Shown here one piece after another: positions 1 through 10,337 of a DNA stretch of 64,000 nucleotides. The stretch comes from JAGPUQ01 sp963708735 (GTDB lineage Bacteria > Pseudomonadota > Gammaproteobacteria > Pseudomonadales > Porticoccaceae), in contig CAVPTW010000039.1 of assembly GCA_963708735.1 (NCBI GenBank), forward strand, positions 1 through 64,000, written 5' to 3'. The notes beneath the pieces were generated by a model. It saw nothing but the letters and a program-made list of their open reading frames with translations. It made no database searches and was not told the DNA's origin. The position numbers and the translations under genes were made by a program. Each line of letters starts with the position of its first letter. The first letter of the stretch is position 1.

Positions 1-101
1 CGGTCGATGCGTAACCGACCACAGCGCACCTCTGTTTCGCACCGGCCGGGTCCGCCCGCGCCCTGGCTCGACCGCGCATCCGTGAACAGGCCCGGGGGAG
101 T

Positions 102-131
102 TTGTCGCCGTTCGCAGGCCCCTGCTACACT
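102..131 (+). promoter_or_regulatory. candidate sigma-70 promoter of the DUF1145-like gene
   Basis: TTGTCG at 102-107 and TACACT at 126-131 are separated by 18 bases and lie about 65 bases ahead of the ATG at 195. The match is moderate and read by eye. Confidence 0.35.
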
Positions 132-194
132 CGAAGCGCCGCGCATCGGCGCGATCACTTCACCATCACAACAACAACCAAAGAGAGCCCCCTG

Positions 195-457
195 ATGCAA
201 AACTTCCTTCTGATCGGCAAGCTGGCCATGCTGGGATTCTGGATCCTGCCGGTACTGGCAGTGCTGGGTATCTTTGCCCCGCCCTGGGCATCTACCGGCT
301 GCTCGCCATAGCCTTTGTGATATTTGTCGCCCATCTCGGTGAACTGGTGTTTGTATTCGGCAAGCTCAAGGCCGCCGGTCGCGCGGAAGCGCTCGATGTC
401 GTGATGGTGATTCTGGTAGGGCTGTTCCACTGGGTGCCGATCCTCCGCAAGTTCTGA
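195..457 (+). pseudogene. DUF1145-like small membrane protein, frameshifted
   Basis: An ATG at 195 opens a frame for a hydrophobic protein (MQNFLLIGKLAMLGFW...) that stops at 311. A second frame starting near 287 carries on with IYRLLAIAFVIFVAHLGELVFVFGKL and ends in GLFHWVPILRKF at 457. Joined across one missing base near 285-290 (around the codons for PPWA), the two give one protein of about 87 residues with two or three membrane segments. The HLxEL...GxFHW pattern resembles the DUF1145 family (YhhL-like, function unknown). The break could be a real mutation or a sequencing error. The family call is moderate; the frameshift itself is clear because both halves are hydrophobic and collinear. 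Confidence 0.5.
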
Positions 458-484
458 GCGAACGACTGTCCGGGGGTTCTCGCG

Positions 485-1312
485 ATGTTCGCTATCGAAA
501 CGGCGATCCAGGAAATCCGCACCCGCGGCTACACGCTGGTGCCGGATTTTCTGGGTGGCGGGCGTCTCGACCGGGTGCGTGCGGCGCTGGACCGCGAGCT
601 GGGCGCGTACCTGGGTCGCAACAACTTCGAGGGCCACGCCACCGAACGTATCTACACGCTGGTGGCGCGGGATCCGGTGTTTCGGGAGATTATCGAGGAC
701 GACAGGGTCATGGCCCTGTGCGACGCCTTTCGACCCAATTACCTGCTCACCGGCAGTCTCGCCATCTGCATCCATCCGGGCGAGACGCCGCAGCCCTGGC
801 ACAACGACGATGCCTTCTACCCGATCCCGCGCCCGCGCCCCATGGTGAGTTTGTCCACCATCGTGGCGGTGGACGATTTCACCGCTGAAAATGGCTGCAC
901 AGAGGTTATTCCCGGCAGTCATCTGTGGAGCGATGCCGAGATCGGCGGCGATTATCGGGATGGCGAGTGTGAATCCGACCCCGACTTCGCCGCCCGCATG
1001 GCGGGTAAATCGATTCCGGTGGAAATGCCCGCCGGTACCTGTGTCGTGTTCGCCGGCAACCTGCTGCATCGCGGCGGCGCCAACCACAGCCCGGCGCCAC
1101 GCCGCGCGTTCTCGATCCAGTACTGCCAGCCCTGGGCACGCACGCAGGAAAACTACTTCCTTGCGGTGCCGCCGGAGCAGGCGCGCGCCATGAGCCCGCG
1201 CATCCAGTCCCTGCTGGGCTACTCCATCCACCGGCCGTTCATGGGGCATGTGGCGGGGCGACATCCCCTCAAGACGCTGGCGCCGGGCGTTTCCATGCCG
1301 GATTCCTGCTGA
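485..1312 (+). CDS. phytanoyl-CoA dioxygenase (PhyH) family protein
   Basis: Protein of 275 residues, a normal length for the PhyH family of Fe(II)/2-oxoglutarate oxygenases. The iron-binding HxD motif is visible at His106-Asp108 (PWHNDDAF), the distal histidine at His195 (LLHRGGANHS), and an arginine suited to 2-oxoglutarate binding follows at about 207. It starts at ATG 485, 27 bases after the preceding frameshifted gene. PhyH enzymes hydroxylate small molecules or acyl-CoAs in the cytoplasm; the substrate cannot be read from sequence. It stands alone, with no pathway gene beside it; the next gene is an efflux adaptor beyond a repeat array. Confidence 0.85.
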   Translation: MFAIETAIQEIRTRGYTLVPDFLGGGRLDRVRAALDRELGAYLGRNNFEGHATERIYTLVARDPVFREIIEDDRVMALCDAFRPNYLLTGSLAICIHPGETPQPWHNDDAFYPIPRPRPMVSLSTIVAVDDFTAENGCTEVIPGSHLWSDAEIGGDYRDGECESDPDFAARMAGKSIPVEMPAGTCVVFAGNLLHRGGANHSPAPRRAFSIQYCQPWARTQENYFLAVPPEQARAMSPRIQSLLGYSIHRPFMGHVAGRHPLKTLAPGVSMPDSC

Positions 1313-1403
1313 CCCCGGATTTGTTCAGCACGGTGAATTTCCTGACCGCGCCGCGGTCCACGCACCGGCGCAGCCCGCTCACCGGGGGCCAAGTGCTTTG
1401 CTC

Positions 1404-1515
1404 ATGGTTCCGCGGGAGTGATTCCGCGGGAGTGATTCCGCGGGGGTGATTCCGCGGAGGTGATTCCGCGGAGGTGGTTGCGCGGAAGTGGTTCCGCGGG
1501 AGTGATTGCGCAGGA
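1404..1515 (+). repeat. 14-bp tandem repeat, 8 copies, CCGCGG core
   Basis: Eight back-to-back 14-base units follow the consensus GTGATTCCGCGGGAG minus its last base. Each carries the palindrome CCGCGG or a one-base variant. Copies differ at one to three positions. The array lies between the PhyH gene and macA and ends 73 bases before the macA ATG. Confidence 0.9.
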
Positions 1516-1588
1516 GCTGCGGCCACGGAGCCCCCGCTCGGTGTTTCCGGTTCCGCACCCTGCCATACCGTGATCTGGAGAGCAGTGA

Positions 1589-2730
1589 ATGAAGTTGCGT
1601 AACCGGAGCCTTTGGCTTGCCGCGGTCATTCCGGTGATTCTCCTCGCCGCCTGGGGTTACCGGGCGCTGCATGGCGCCGGCGCTCCGGAACTGTCCAGGG
1701 CGCGGGTGGAACGCGCCGACCTCGAAGAGACCATCACCGCACAGGGCAAGCTCGAACCCAAGGAATACGTCGACGTGGGCGCCCAGGTCTCGGGCCAGCT
1801 CAGCCACCTGCGTGTGGAGATCGGCGACACGGTCACCCGCGGCCAGCTCATCGCCGAGATCGATCCGCGCATCTACGCTTCCCGCGTCGAAGCGGATCGT
1901 GCCCGTCTCGCTTCGCTCACCGCCCAACTGGCTGAACAGGAAGCCCAGATGGTCTTTGCCCGCCAGGTGCTGGAGCGCAATCACCGGCTGATCGGGGAGC
2001 ACGCCGTCAGCCGGGAAGTCCTGGAACAAAGCGAATCGGCGCTGCATGAGGTACAGGCACGCGCCAACTCACTGCGAGCCCAGATCGATGAAGCCCGCTC
2101 GACCCTGTCCGGCGACGAGACCAACCTCAGTTACACCCGCATCTATGCGCCTATGGATGGCACGGTGGCGAGCCAGACTGCGCGCGAAGGGCAGACCCTC
2201 AACGCAAACCAGATCGCGCCGGTCATCCTGCAGATCGCCGATCTGCGCACCATGACGGTACGCGCCCAGGTGGCCGAAGCCGATGTGCCGCGGGTAAAGC
2301 CGGGTATGGCGGTGTCGTTCACCATCCTGGGGTCGCTGGAGCGGCGCTGGGAGGCGGTGGTACGCCAGATCCTGCCCTCTCCGGAAGTCATCAACGACGT
2401 GGTGCTCTACAACGTGCTGGCCGACGTGGACAACAGCGACGGCGAACTGATGAACGGCATGAGCACCCAGATGTATTTTCTGGTGGCGCGCGCCGAGCAG
2501 GCGCTGGTGATTCCCATCGCCGCGCTGGGCCGGCGTCGGCCCGAGCAGGACGGGGCGCAGGGTCAGGCCTACGAAGTGCGCCGTTACCTCGAGGGCCGTG
2601 CGGTACCCACCGTGGTGCAGGTGGGAATTGTGACGCGCTCCCTGGCCGAGATTCGCGCCGGCCTGGCGCAGGGCGACGAGGTGGTCCTGCCCGCCGCGAA
2701 AGCCAAACCCGCCGCGCCGCGGTGGGGTCT

Positions 2731-2734
<4 letters not shown>
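1589..2734 (+). CDS. macA: MacA-like periplasmic adaptor of a tripartite efflux pump
   Basis: Protein of 381 residues, HlyD/MacA family. An N-terminal membrane anchor (about residues 6-27) is followed by a lipoyl/barrel-sandwich half motif (VDVGAQVSGQLSHLRVEIGD), a long alpha-helical hairpin rich in Ala, Glu and Arg (about 95-165), a second half motif (YAPMDGTVAS) and beta-barrel segments. It bridges an inner-membrane ABC transporter to an outer-membrane channel. The stop overlaps the macB start in ATGA, and an outer-membrane factor follows, so the three genes form one operon. The start follows a GGAG-like site (TGGAGAGCAGTGA). The substrate is unknown; macrolide or peptide export is only the family precedent. 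Confidence 0.9.
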
Positions 2735-4671
<1,937 letters not shown>

Positions 4672-4675
4672 GGCC

Positions 4676-6022
4676 GTGCGGCGTTCATCAGCGGTACTCA
4701 TTTGCATCCTGACCCTGGCAGGGGGCTGCAATCTGACGCCCGCCTATCAACGCCCCGAGGTGCCGCAGCCGGCGTCTTGGCCGCAGACGGATAGCGGCCC
4801 CGTATCGGTATCCGATACCTGGTGGCGCGACTTCGGCAGCCCGGCGCTCGACACGCTGGAAGAGGCCGCGCTTGCCGCCAACCAGGATCTCGCCGCCGGC
4901 GTGCAGCGCATCGCCCAGGCGCGCGCTGTCGCGGCCGGCGCCGGCGCCGCGGCCTGGCCGCAGGTGGACGCCACGCTTGCCGCTACCCAAACCCACGGCA
5001 AGAGCGCGACCGCTGCGGACGGAACCCGTCGCACGGCCCAGCTCTCGGTGGCCTATGAGCTGGATCTGTTCGGCCGGGTGGCGGCCACCCGCCAGGCGGC
5101 AGAGCAGCGGCTCAGTGCCAGTGAATTCGATTATCAGGCGCTGCGCCTTGTCACCGTCGCCGACGTGGCGCAGGCGGCCTTCAACTTCGCCGCCACCGGC
5201 CAGCGCCTGGCCCTGGCGCAGGCAAATCTGGACAACGCGCGGGCCGTGCTCGCGCTGCTGGAAGCACGGTTTGCCGCCGGTCGGGTAGCGGCGCTGGAAC
5301 GCGACCAGCAGCGCGCGGCAGTGGCCACCATCGAAGCCTCGGTGGCGGCGCTGGCTCAGACCCAAGCCGGCTACCGCAATCAGCTCGCCGTGCTCAGCGG
5401 CGCGGCCAGCCCCGAATTTGCGCCGCCCGATCTGGCCTGGGATGGGTTGATCCTGCCCGAGGTGCTGCCTTCGGTACCGGCCGCATTGTTGACACAACGG
5501 CCGGACCTGCGCCGGACGGAGGCGGAGCTACAGGCAGCGGGCGCCGATATCGGTGTCGCGCGCGCCGCGCTCTACCCGGGTCTGCAAGTCAGCTGGGATC
5601 GCTCCTGGATGCGCGATCCGACCGCCACACTGACCACCCTCAGCGGCAGCGCGCTGGCACCGATATTCCACGGTGGCGCTTTGCGCAGCGAGGTCATGCG
5701 CAGCCAGGCGCGGCAGGCCGAGCTGGTGGCCCAGTATCGCGGGGCGGTGCTGACCGCTTATGGCGAGGTCAGCGACGCGCTCGAGGCCCAGCGCCAGAGC
5801 GCCTTGCGCGGCGCCGCGCTGGAACGCGCTGTGACCGCGGCGCGCGATGCCTACGCGAGCGCCCGTGCCCGCTTTGATGCGGGCGCGGTGGACTACCAGA
5901 TTTTGCTCGACGTGCAGCGCAGCCAGATTCTGGCCGAGGATGCGGCCGCCAGCGGCCGGCTGGACCGCTTCACTGCCGCGATCTCGCTGTACCGGGCGTT
6001 GGGCGGGGGCAGTCTGCCCTGA
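4676..6022 (+). CDS. outer-membrane efflux factor, NodT/TolC family lipoprotein
   Basis: Protein of 448 residues. It begins at GTG 4676, five bases after macB. The N-terminus has a lipoprotein signal with lipobox LAGGC, so Cys18-Asn is the expected mature start. The typical TYQRPEVPQPASW-like N-terminal region follows, with two OEP repeats rich in Ala, Gln and Arg, including YELDLFGRV, LTQRPDLRRTEAELQAAGADIGVARAALYPGL and a second helical half. It forms the outer-membrane duct for the MacA-MacB pump encoded just upstream and completes the operon. Confidence 0.9.
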   Translation: MRRSSAVLICILTLAGGCNLTPAYQRPEVPQPASWPQTDSGPVSVSDTWWRDFGSPALDTLEEAALAANQDLAAGVQRIAQARAVAAGAGAAAWPQVDATLAATQTHGKSATAADGTRRTAQLSVAYELDLFGRVAATRQAAEQRLSASEFDYQALRLVTVADVAQAAFNFAATGQRLALAQANLDNARAVLALLEARFAAGRVAALERDQQRAAVATIEASVAALAQTQAGYRNQLAVLSGAASPEFAPPDLAWDGLILPEVLPSVPAALLTQRPDLRRTEAELQAAGADIGVARAALYPGLQVSWDRSWMRDPTATLTTLSGSALAPIFHGGALRSEVMRSQARQAELVAQYRGAVLTAYGEVSDALEAQRQSALRGAALERAVTAARDAYASARARFDAGAVDYQILLDVQRSQILAEDAAASGRLDRFTAAISLYRALGGGSLP

Positions 6023-6113
6023 GCTGTGGATACCACCGGTGCGCGGATGCGGCATCCGGTACAGTAATTGCTGTCGACTCGGAAGAACTCCCCTGTTGGA
6101 ACCTCTGTCGCCC

Positions 6114-6989
6114 GTGAACGCCGTCTTCGACCTGTCCCGCGCCGATCCGCCCCGCGCCGCCGCGCAGGGCTGGCGCGCGCGCCTCGAACTGGGCTTCGCG
6201 CGGCGCGGCGACCGCACGGCCCTGGTGCGCAATCGCAATCTGGGTCCCTTGCGCGTGCAGCGTCCGTTCTATCCCGCGCCCGATGAATGTCAGGTTTACG
6301 TCCTGCATCCCCCCGGTGGACTGGTGGCGGGCGACCGGCTCGAACTCCACATCGACTGCGACGCGGACGCGCGGGTGCTGCTGACCACGCCGGGCGCCGG
6401 GCGTGTGTACCGGGGCGGGCACGCGCAGCGCCCGCAAACCTTCGCGGTTCACATCCGGATCGCTACCGGCGCGCACTGCGAATGGCTGCCCCAGGAAAAC
6501 ATCCTGTTCGACGGCGCCTGGGCGGAGAACAGCGTGCGCGTCGATCTCGAACCCGGCGCCCACTACACCGGCTGGGAGATCACCTGCCTGGGTCGCCCCG
6601 CCGCCGGCGAGACCTTCACCCGCGGGCTGCTCGACCAGCGCCTCTGGCTGTGGCGCGAAGGTCGTCCCCTGCTGGGCGAGCGCCTGCGTATCGAGGGCGG
6701 CGACGCCCAGCTCGATGCACCCTGGGGCCTCGCCGGCCGGCCGGTGTTCGGCAGTCTGGTGACGACCCTGCGCCATCCCGGTGCCATCGAGCGTCTGCGC
6801 GAAGTACTGATCACCGCGGCTTCCGCCGATCTGCTCGCGGCAGTGACCGAGCTGCCGGAACTATTGATCGTGCGCGCCCGCGCCGGCTGCGCGACCCGGC
6901 TGCGCGGGCTGTTCGTCGCCTTGTGGCAGGAATTGCGCCGGCGCCAGTACAACACCGAACCCGCGACCCCACGCATCTGGGCCACCTGA
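6114..6989 (+). CDS. ureD: urease accessory protein UreD
   Basis: About 291 residues from GTG 6114; a TTG at 6096 with a better-placed GGAAGAA site is an alternative start. Family features include LGPLRVQRPFYP near the N-terminus, HPPGGLVAGDRL, LLTTPGAGRVYR, WLPQENILFDGA and the C-terminal WQELRRRQYN. UreD (UreH) scaffolds the apo-urease complex while UreF and UreG load nickel. It sits directly ahead of ureA, as in the standard operon, but ureE, ureF and ureG are nowhere in the window, so maturation needs genes elsewhere. Confidence 0.9.
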   Translation: MNAVFDLSRADPPRAAAQGWRARLELGFARRGDRTALVRNRNLGPLRVQRPFYPAPDECQVYVLHPPGGLVAGDRLELHIDCDADARVLLTTPGAGRVYRGGHAQRPQTFAVHIRIATGAHCEWLPQENILFDGAWAENSVRVDLEPGAHYTGWEITCLGRPAAGETFTRGLLDQRLWLWREGRPLLGERLRIEGGDAQLDAPWGLAGRPVFGSLVTTLRHPGAIERLREVLITAASADLLAAVTELPELLIVRARAGCATRLRGLFVALWQELRRRQYNTEPATPRIWAT

Positions 6990-7015
6990 TTTTTAGCGCT
7001 GGATAAGGAGACCCC

Positions 7016-7318
7016 ATGGAACTCACCCCCCGCGAGAAGGACAAGCTGCTGCTGTTCACCGCCGCCCTGCTCGCCGAACGGCGCAAGGCGCGCGGCGTGA
7101 AGCTCAACTACCCGGAAGCCGTGGCCTATATCAGCGCCGCCATCCTGGAGGGCGCCCGCGACGGTCGCACGGTGGCCGAGATGATGGATTACGGCCGCAC
7201 CCTGCTGACCCGCGCGGACGTCATGGAAGGCGTGGCGGAGATGATTCCCGACGTGCAGGTGGAGGCCACCTTTCCCGACGGCACCAAGCTGGTGACCGTG
7301 CACGAGCCCATCGTGTGA
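7016..7318 (+). CDS. ureA: urease gamma subunit
   Basis: Protein of 100 residues, exactly the expected length. MELTPREKDKLLLFTAALLAERR, the central LNYPEAVAYISA and the terminal VTVHEPIV are family hallmarks. A strong ribosome site (AAGGAG) precedes ATG 7016. It is a structural subunit of the cytoplasmic nickel enzyme that hydrolyses urea to ammonia and carbamate. Normally ureB follows within a few bases; here ureB is about 6.1 kb away, beyond a nitric-oxide gene cluster. Confidence 0.95.
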   Translation: MELTPREKDKLLLFTAALLAERRKARGVKLNYPEAVAYISAAILEGARDGRTVAEMMDYGRTLLTRADVMEGVAEMIPDVQVEATFPDGTKLVTVHEPIV

Positions 7319-7594
7319 AAGTGCCAACCGTGCGCGGCCGAGCCGGCCTCAGCAGATGCTCCGCCACGCAGGTATTGACGGCCTCAAGCACGCCACAACG
7401 ACCGGCAGACCTGCGCCAATAGGCGAGCGACGGCTTTCTTGGGCACTGCCTTTGGCCCCCGCCAGAACGCCATGTCAGCGAGCGCTGTTTCACCCATCAC
7501 GCAAGCATCAGCCCATGGACCTGAATTCAACGATCACGGCCGTGTCGCTCGGCCTGGCGCTCGCGAAGTGCTGGCGCGGCGCAGTCCGCGGCAG
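7319..7594. other. intergenic gap after ureA
   Basis: No credible gene here. A short open frame at 7515-7601 (MDLNSTITAVSLGLALAK) vaguely recalls the start of an IS110-type transposase but is too short to call. This is one edge of the segment that splits the urease genes. Confidence 0.4.
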
Positions 7595-7972
7595 CTACTG
7601 ATGGGCCGCCAGCATGGCGGCGAGATCGGCCGTAAGCGCGGCGTCGCGGATGGTCGGCAGCAGCGCCTGCAGCTTGCGCACTACCCAGGCCTGGCCGCGG
7701 TTGAGGAAGGCGAGCCGTGCCGGGATTCCGGTGATCGCCATCGCCTTGTCGTAGAACACGCCGGTGTTCGGTGACGGGATGCCCTGCAGGCGGCGAATGG
7801 TCCGGGTGAGTACGCCGACCGGCTCGCGCACCATGCCCAGGAAACCGAAGCCGCCCGCTTGCGTAACGGCACCGACCAGCTCGGCGCGCGCCACGCCGCC
7901 CATGCCGGCCAGCACCAGCGGATAGCGGCAGCCGAGCAGATCGCAGACGGGGCTATGCAGCGGGGTCGTCAT
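7595..7972 (-). pseudogene. nitronate monooxygenase-like N-terminal remnant
   Basis: A 125-residue frame opens with LLGCRYPLVLAGMGGVARAELVGAVTQAGGFGFLGM, the FMN-binding start of nitronate monooxygenases (2-nitropropane dioxygenases, normally over 300 residues). The rest does not continue the TIM barrel and ends at 125 residues, so the gene looks internally deleted or truncated. Its ATG overlaps the end of the DUF488 gene by 20 bases, with a ribosome site GGAGG, so it is the last gene of the hmp-led operon. It could be a short functional protein, but that is unlikely. Confidence 0.5.
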
Positions 7973-8342
7973 CGGAGGCCTCCAGGTAATCGCGCAGCGC
8001 GTCCGCCACGACGAGGGCATGGTTGTGGACGCGGTCGCGCGCGCCATAGAGCAGGGTCACGCGACCGGCCCTGGCCAGCTCGCCCAGACGGGCCAGCGAA
8101 TCTGGATTGGCGGCTAGCTGCGCACGGTAGCGGCGCACGAACTCCGGCCAGCGCGCCGGATCGTGGCCGAACCATTGCCGCAGCGCCGGGCTCGGGGCGA
8201 TGTCCCTGAGCCATAGCGTCAGCACGGCGGCCTCCTTGCGCATACCACGCGGCCAGAGCCGGTCCACCAGCACGCGCACTCCGTCCGCGGCATCCGGCGG
8301 GTCATAGATGCGCTTGGTTCGAATATCGATCGGCGTCGCCAT
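7953..8342 (-). CDS. DUF488 family protein
   Basis: 129 residues from the ATG at 8342. It has the DUF488 pattern IRTKRIYDPPDAADGVRVLVDRLWPRGM and the downstream LWLRDIAPSPALRQWFGHDPARWPEFVRRYRAQL, with LLYGARDRVHNHALVVADAL near the end. The biochemical role of the family is unknown; members such as YeaO-like proteins often sit in stress or redox clusters. It lies downstream of nnrS on the same strand in the nitric-oxide cluster, 109 bases after it, so it may share that transcript. Confidence 0.85.
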   Translation of the reverse strand: MATPIDIRTKRIYDPPDAADGVRVLVDRLWPRGMRKEAAVLTLWLRDIAPSPALRQWFGHDPARWPEFVRRYRAQLAANPDSLARLGELARAGRVTLLYGARDRVHNHALVVADALRDYLEASDDDPAA

Positions 8343-8451
8343 CGCATGCCTCGATCTGTGTCGGGCCAAGGGTGCAGAAGCTGGCCGCGACACCGGCCTT
8401 CCCGACCCGCCGCTCTTGCAAGCCCCGCCAAACGCACGCCGGCCGGCCCGC

Positions 8452-9633
8452 TCAACCCGGCCCGCCGTCCACCCGCGCCCGCCACAGCATCGGACCGTAG
8501 CAGTACACGAACAAGCCGAAACCCAGGCACCACAACGCGGCCGACAAGGCCACCGCCAGGCGCGGCGCCACGCCGCTCAGTCCGGCGCGCACGGCCGCGG
8601 CCAGGCCGATGGCACCGAACGCCAACGGCATGACCGCTGGCGGATCGAGCGGCCGACCGGTGTGGCCCAGGCTGACGCGCGCCATCATGGCCAGGATCAG
8701 ACCGCCGATGGCGCCGATGGTGAACAGGTGCAGCGCCGCACTGCCGAGGATCGGCAGACCCAGGTGCCAGGCCGCCAGCCCCAGCAGCGCCACCACCAGC
8801 CAGGCGTAGGCCAGGTGCAGCGACCACAGCAGCGGCACGCGCAAAACGCCGGGGCGAAACCAGCGTGCCAGGCGCAGGGCATGGGCGATCCCCAACAGCA
8901 ACAACAGCGGCGCCAGACGCATGTCCGGCGCCAGCCCCACCCCGGCGAGCGCCAGCCCCGCGAGCAGCGGCAGGCCGCCGTGGGCCAGTGCCTCCAGCCA
9001 GCGGCGCGGGGCAAGCGGCGCCGGCAGCTGCAGGCCGCTCGCGGTGAACAACGGAATCACCCGCCCGCCGACGATAGCGACGACCGTGCCGATCAGCCAC
9101 AGCGCGGCCCACAGGGCGCGGCGCAACCATTCGAAATCGCCCGCCGCCAGCGCCCCCAGCGCCAGCGCGTCCAGCAACGTCAGCAGCACCAGCAGCGCGA
9201 CCAGCGGATAGTTGCGCCGCTGTCCGACGCGCCCGAGCTGCCAGCCCACACGCGCCGCCACCGCCGGCAGGAATGCAAGTTCCAGCGCCACCAGCACCGG
9301 CCACGGCAAACCCGGCCACAGCCAGCCGATGCGCGCCGCCAGCCACAGCGCGAACACTGCGGCGAGCCACCGGCCGCGCAGGCCGGGGGAGCCGGTCCAA
9401 GTCTGCACCGCGGTGAGCAGAAACCCGGCGATCACCGCCACGGCGAAGCCGAACGGCATCTCGTGCATATGCCAGGTCAGCCAGCCGCCGCGCGGCGCGA
9501 GTCCGCCCAGCCAGCCGACGTAGGCCGCCGCCCACAGCCCCGCCGCCAGCACGGCGAACAGCGCGCCGCCCAGAAAGAACGGCCGAAAGCCGAGTCGCAG
9601 CAGCGGCACTCCGGCCGCCGGCTTGGCGATCAT
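8452..9633 (-). CDS. nnrS: NnrS family haem/copper membrane protein
   Basis: 393 residues from ATG 9633 (a GTG 21 bases upstream is less likely). About twelve hydrophobic segments run the length of the protein, and it starts with the NnrS signature PLLRLGFRPFFLGGALFA. Conserved histidines occur in WHMHEMPFGFA, in LHLFTIGAIGGLILAMMARVSLGHTGR and elsewhere. NnrS proteins protect against nitrosative stress, probably by limiting dinitrosyl iron complex formation in the inner membrane. Placement behind hmp and a hemerythrin gene opposite norR fits nitric-oxide control. Confidence 0.9.
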   Translation of the reverse strand: MIAKPAAGVPLLRLGFRPFFLGGALFAVLAAGLWAAAYVGWLGGLAPRGGWLTWHMHEMPFGFAVAVIAGFLLTAVQTWTGSPGLRGRWLAAVFALWLAARIGWLWPGLPWPVLVALELAFLPAVAARVGWQLGRVGQRRNYPLVALLVLLTLLDALALGALAAGDFEWLRRALWAALWLIGTVVAIVGGRVIPLFTASGLQLPAPLAPRRWLEALAHGGLPLLAGLALAGVGLAPDMRLAPLLLLLGIAHALRLARWFRPGVLRVPLLWSLHLAYAWLVVALLGLAAWHLGLPILGSAALHLFTIGAIGGLILAMMARVSLGHTGRPLDPPAVMPLAFGAIGLAAAVRAGLSGVAPRLAVALSAALWCLGFGLFVYCYGPMLWRARVDGGPG

Positions 9634-9680
9634 CGGCTCGCCCGCGGATCGCACGGTCGTTCCGGCTCGCCGGCGAGCGC

Positions 9681-10244
9681 CTACTGCGCCTGCCCCAGCA
9701 GGGCGGCCATCTCGTCCGCAAAGGCCACGAAGCGGTCGTGATCCTGGCCGAGGTCGATTTCCGCCTGTTCGAAGCGCGCGCCCAGGGCTTCCAGCTCGGC
9801 CTCGGTGAACAGGCGGCGCGCCATCGGAAACACCATTTCGTCTTCCTTCCAGATGTGGTTCGGATACAGCTGCTGGATGCCGGCGATGGCGCTGCGTGCG
9901 GCGTCGCTGGCGGATGCGTCGCCGCCAGCCAGCGCCGCGGTCGCGGTTGCCAGCGCGCCGACCAGTTCGCGCCCCCTGGCGTGTTCACGCAGCAGTCCTT
10001 CCAGCGGACAGCCGCCGTGCGACACGCCCTTGTCCTCCATGGCAGGGAACAGGATGGCCTCCTCCTTGGCGTGGTGGCACTGGTCGGCGAACTCGCGCAT
10101 GAAGGCGACGATGTTGCGCAGGCGGGCGAGGTCCGGCACACGGCCTGCCGCCAGCTCCTGATCGATGGCGCTCAGGCCGTGCACCACCTTAAGGATGTAG
10201 CGGTGTTCGTGGCTGAGTTGGTGAATGGGATCGTCGTGAGACAT
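9681..10244 (-). CDS. hemerythrin (HHE) domain protein
   Basis: 187 residues from ATG 10244, with ribosome site GGAGGT ten bases upstream. The diiron ligands of a hemerythrin four-helix bundle can be placed: His14 (SHEHRYI), His57/58 with Glu61/62 (CHHAKEEAILFP), His88 (REHARGR) and His130 with Glu134/136 (NHIWKEDEMVFPMA). Such proteins bind oxygen or nitric oxide or sense redox state. It lacks the N-terminal ScdA domain of YtfE, so a Ric-type repair role is not supported. It lies between hmp and nnrS, all on the minus strand. Confidence 0.88.
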   Translation of the reverse strand: MSHDDPIHQLSHEHRYILKVVHGLSAIDQELAAGRVPDLARLRNIVAFMREFADQCHHAKEEAILFPAMEDKGVSHGGCPLEGLLREHARGRELVGALATATAALAGGDASASDAARSAIAGIQQLYPNHIWKEDEMVFPMARRLFTEAELEALGARFEQAEIDLGQDHDRFVAFADEMAALLGQAQ

Positions 10245-10337
10245 GGCGAATACCTCCAGATGCTGTCCGAATCTGCCGCGGCTGACCGCCCGCCAAGGGT
10301 AACCCATGCCAAGGCGGGCGGTGATGACGGGCCCGCG

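Noticed and set aside
6030..6056. GC-rich inverted sequence after the outer-membrane factor as a terminator
   Set aside because: The stem is short and no T-run follows.
7515..7601. Short frame MDLNSTITAVSLGLALAK resembling an IS110 transposase start
   Set aside because: Only about 15 residues look similar and no element end or further homology is visible.
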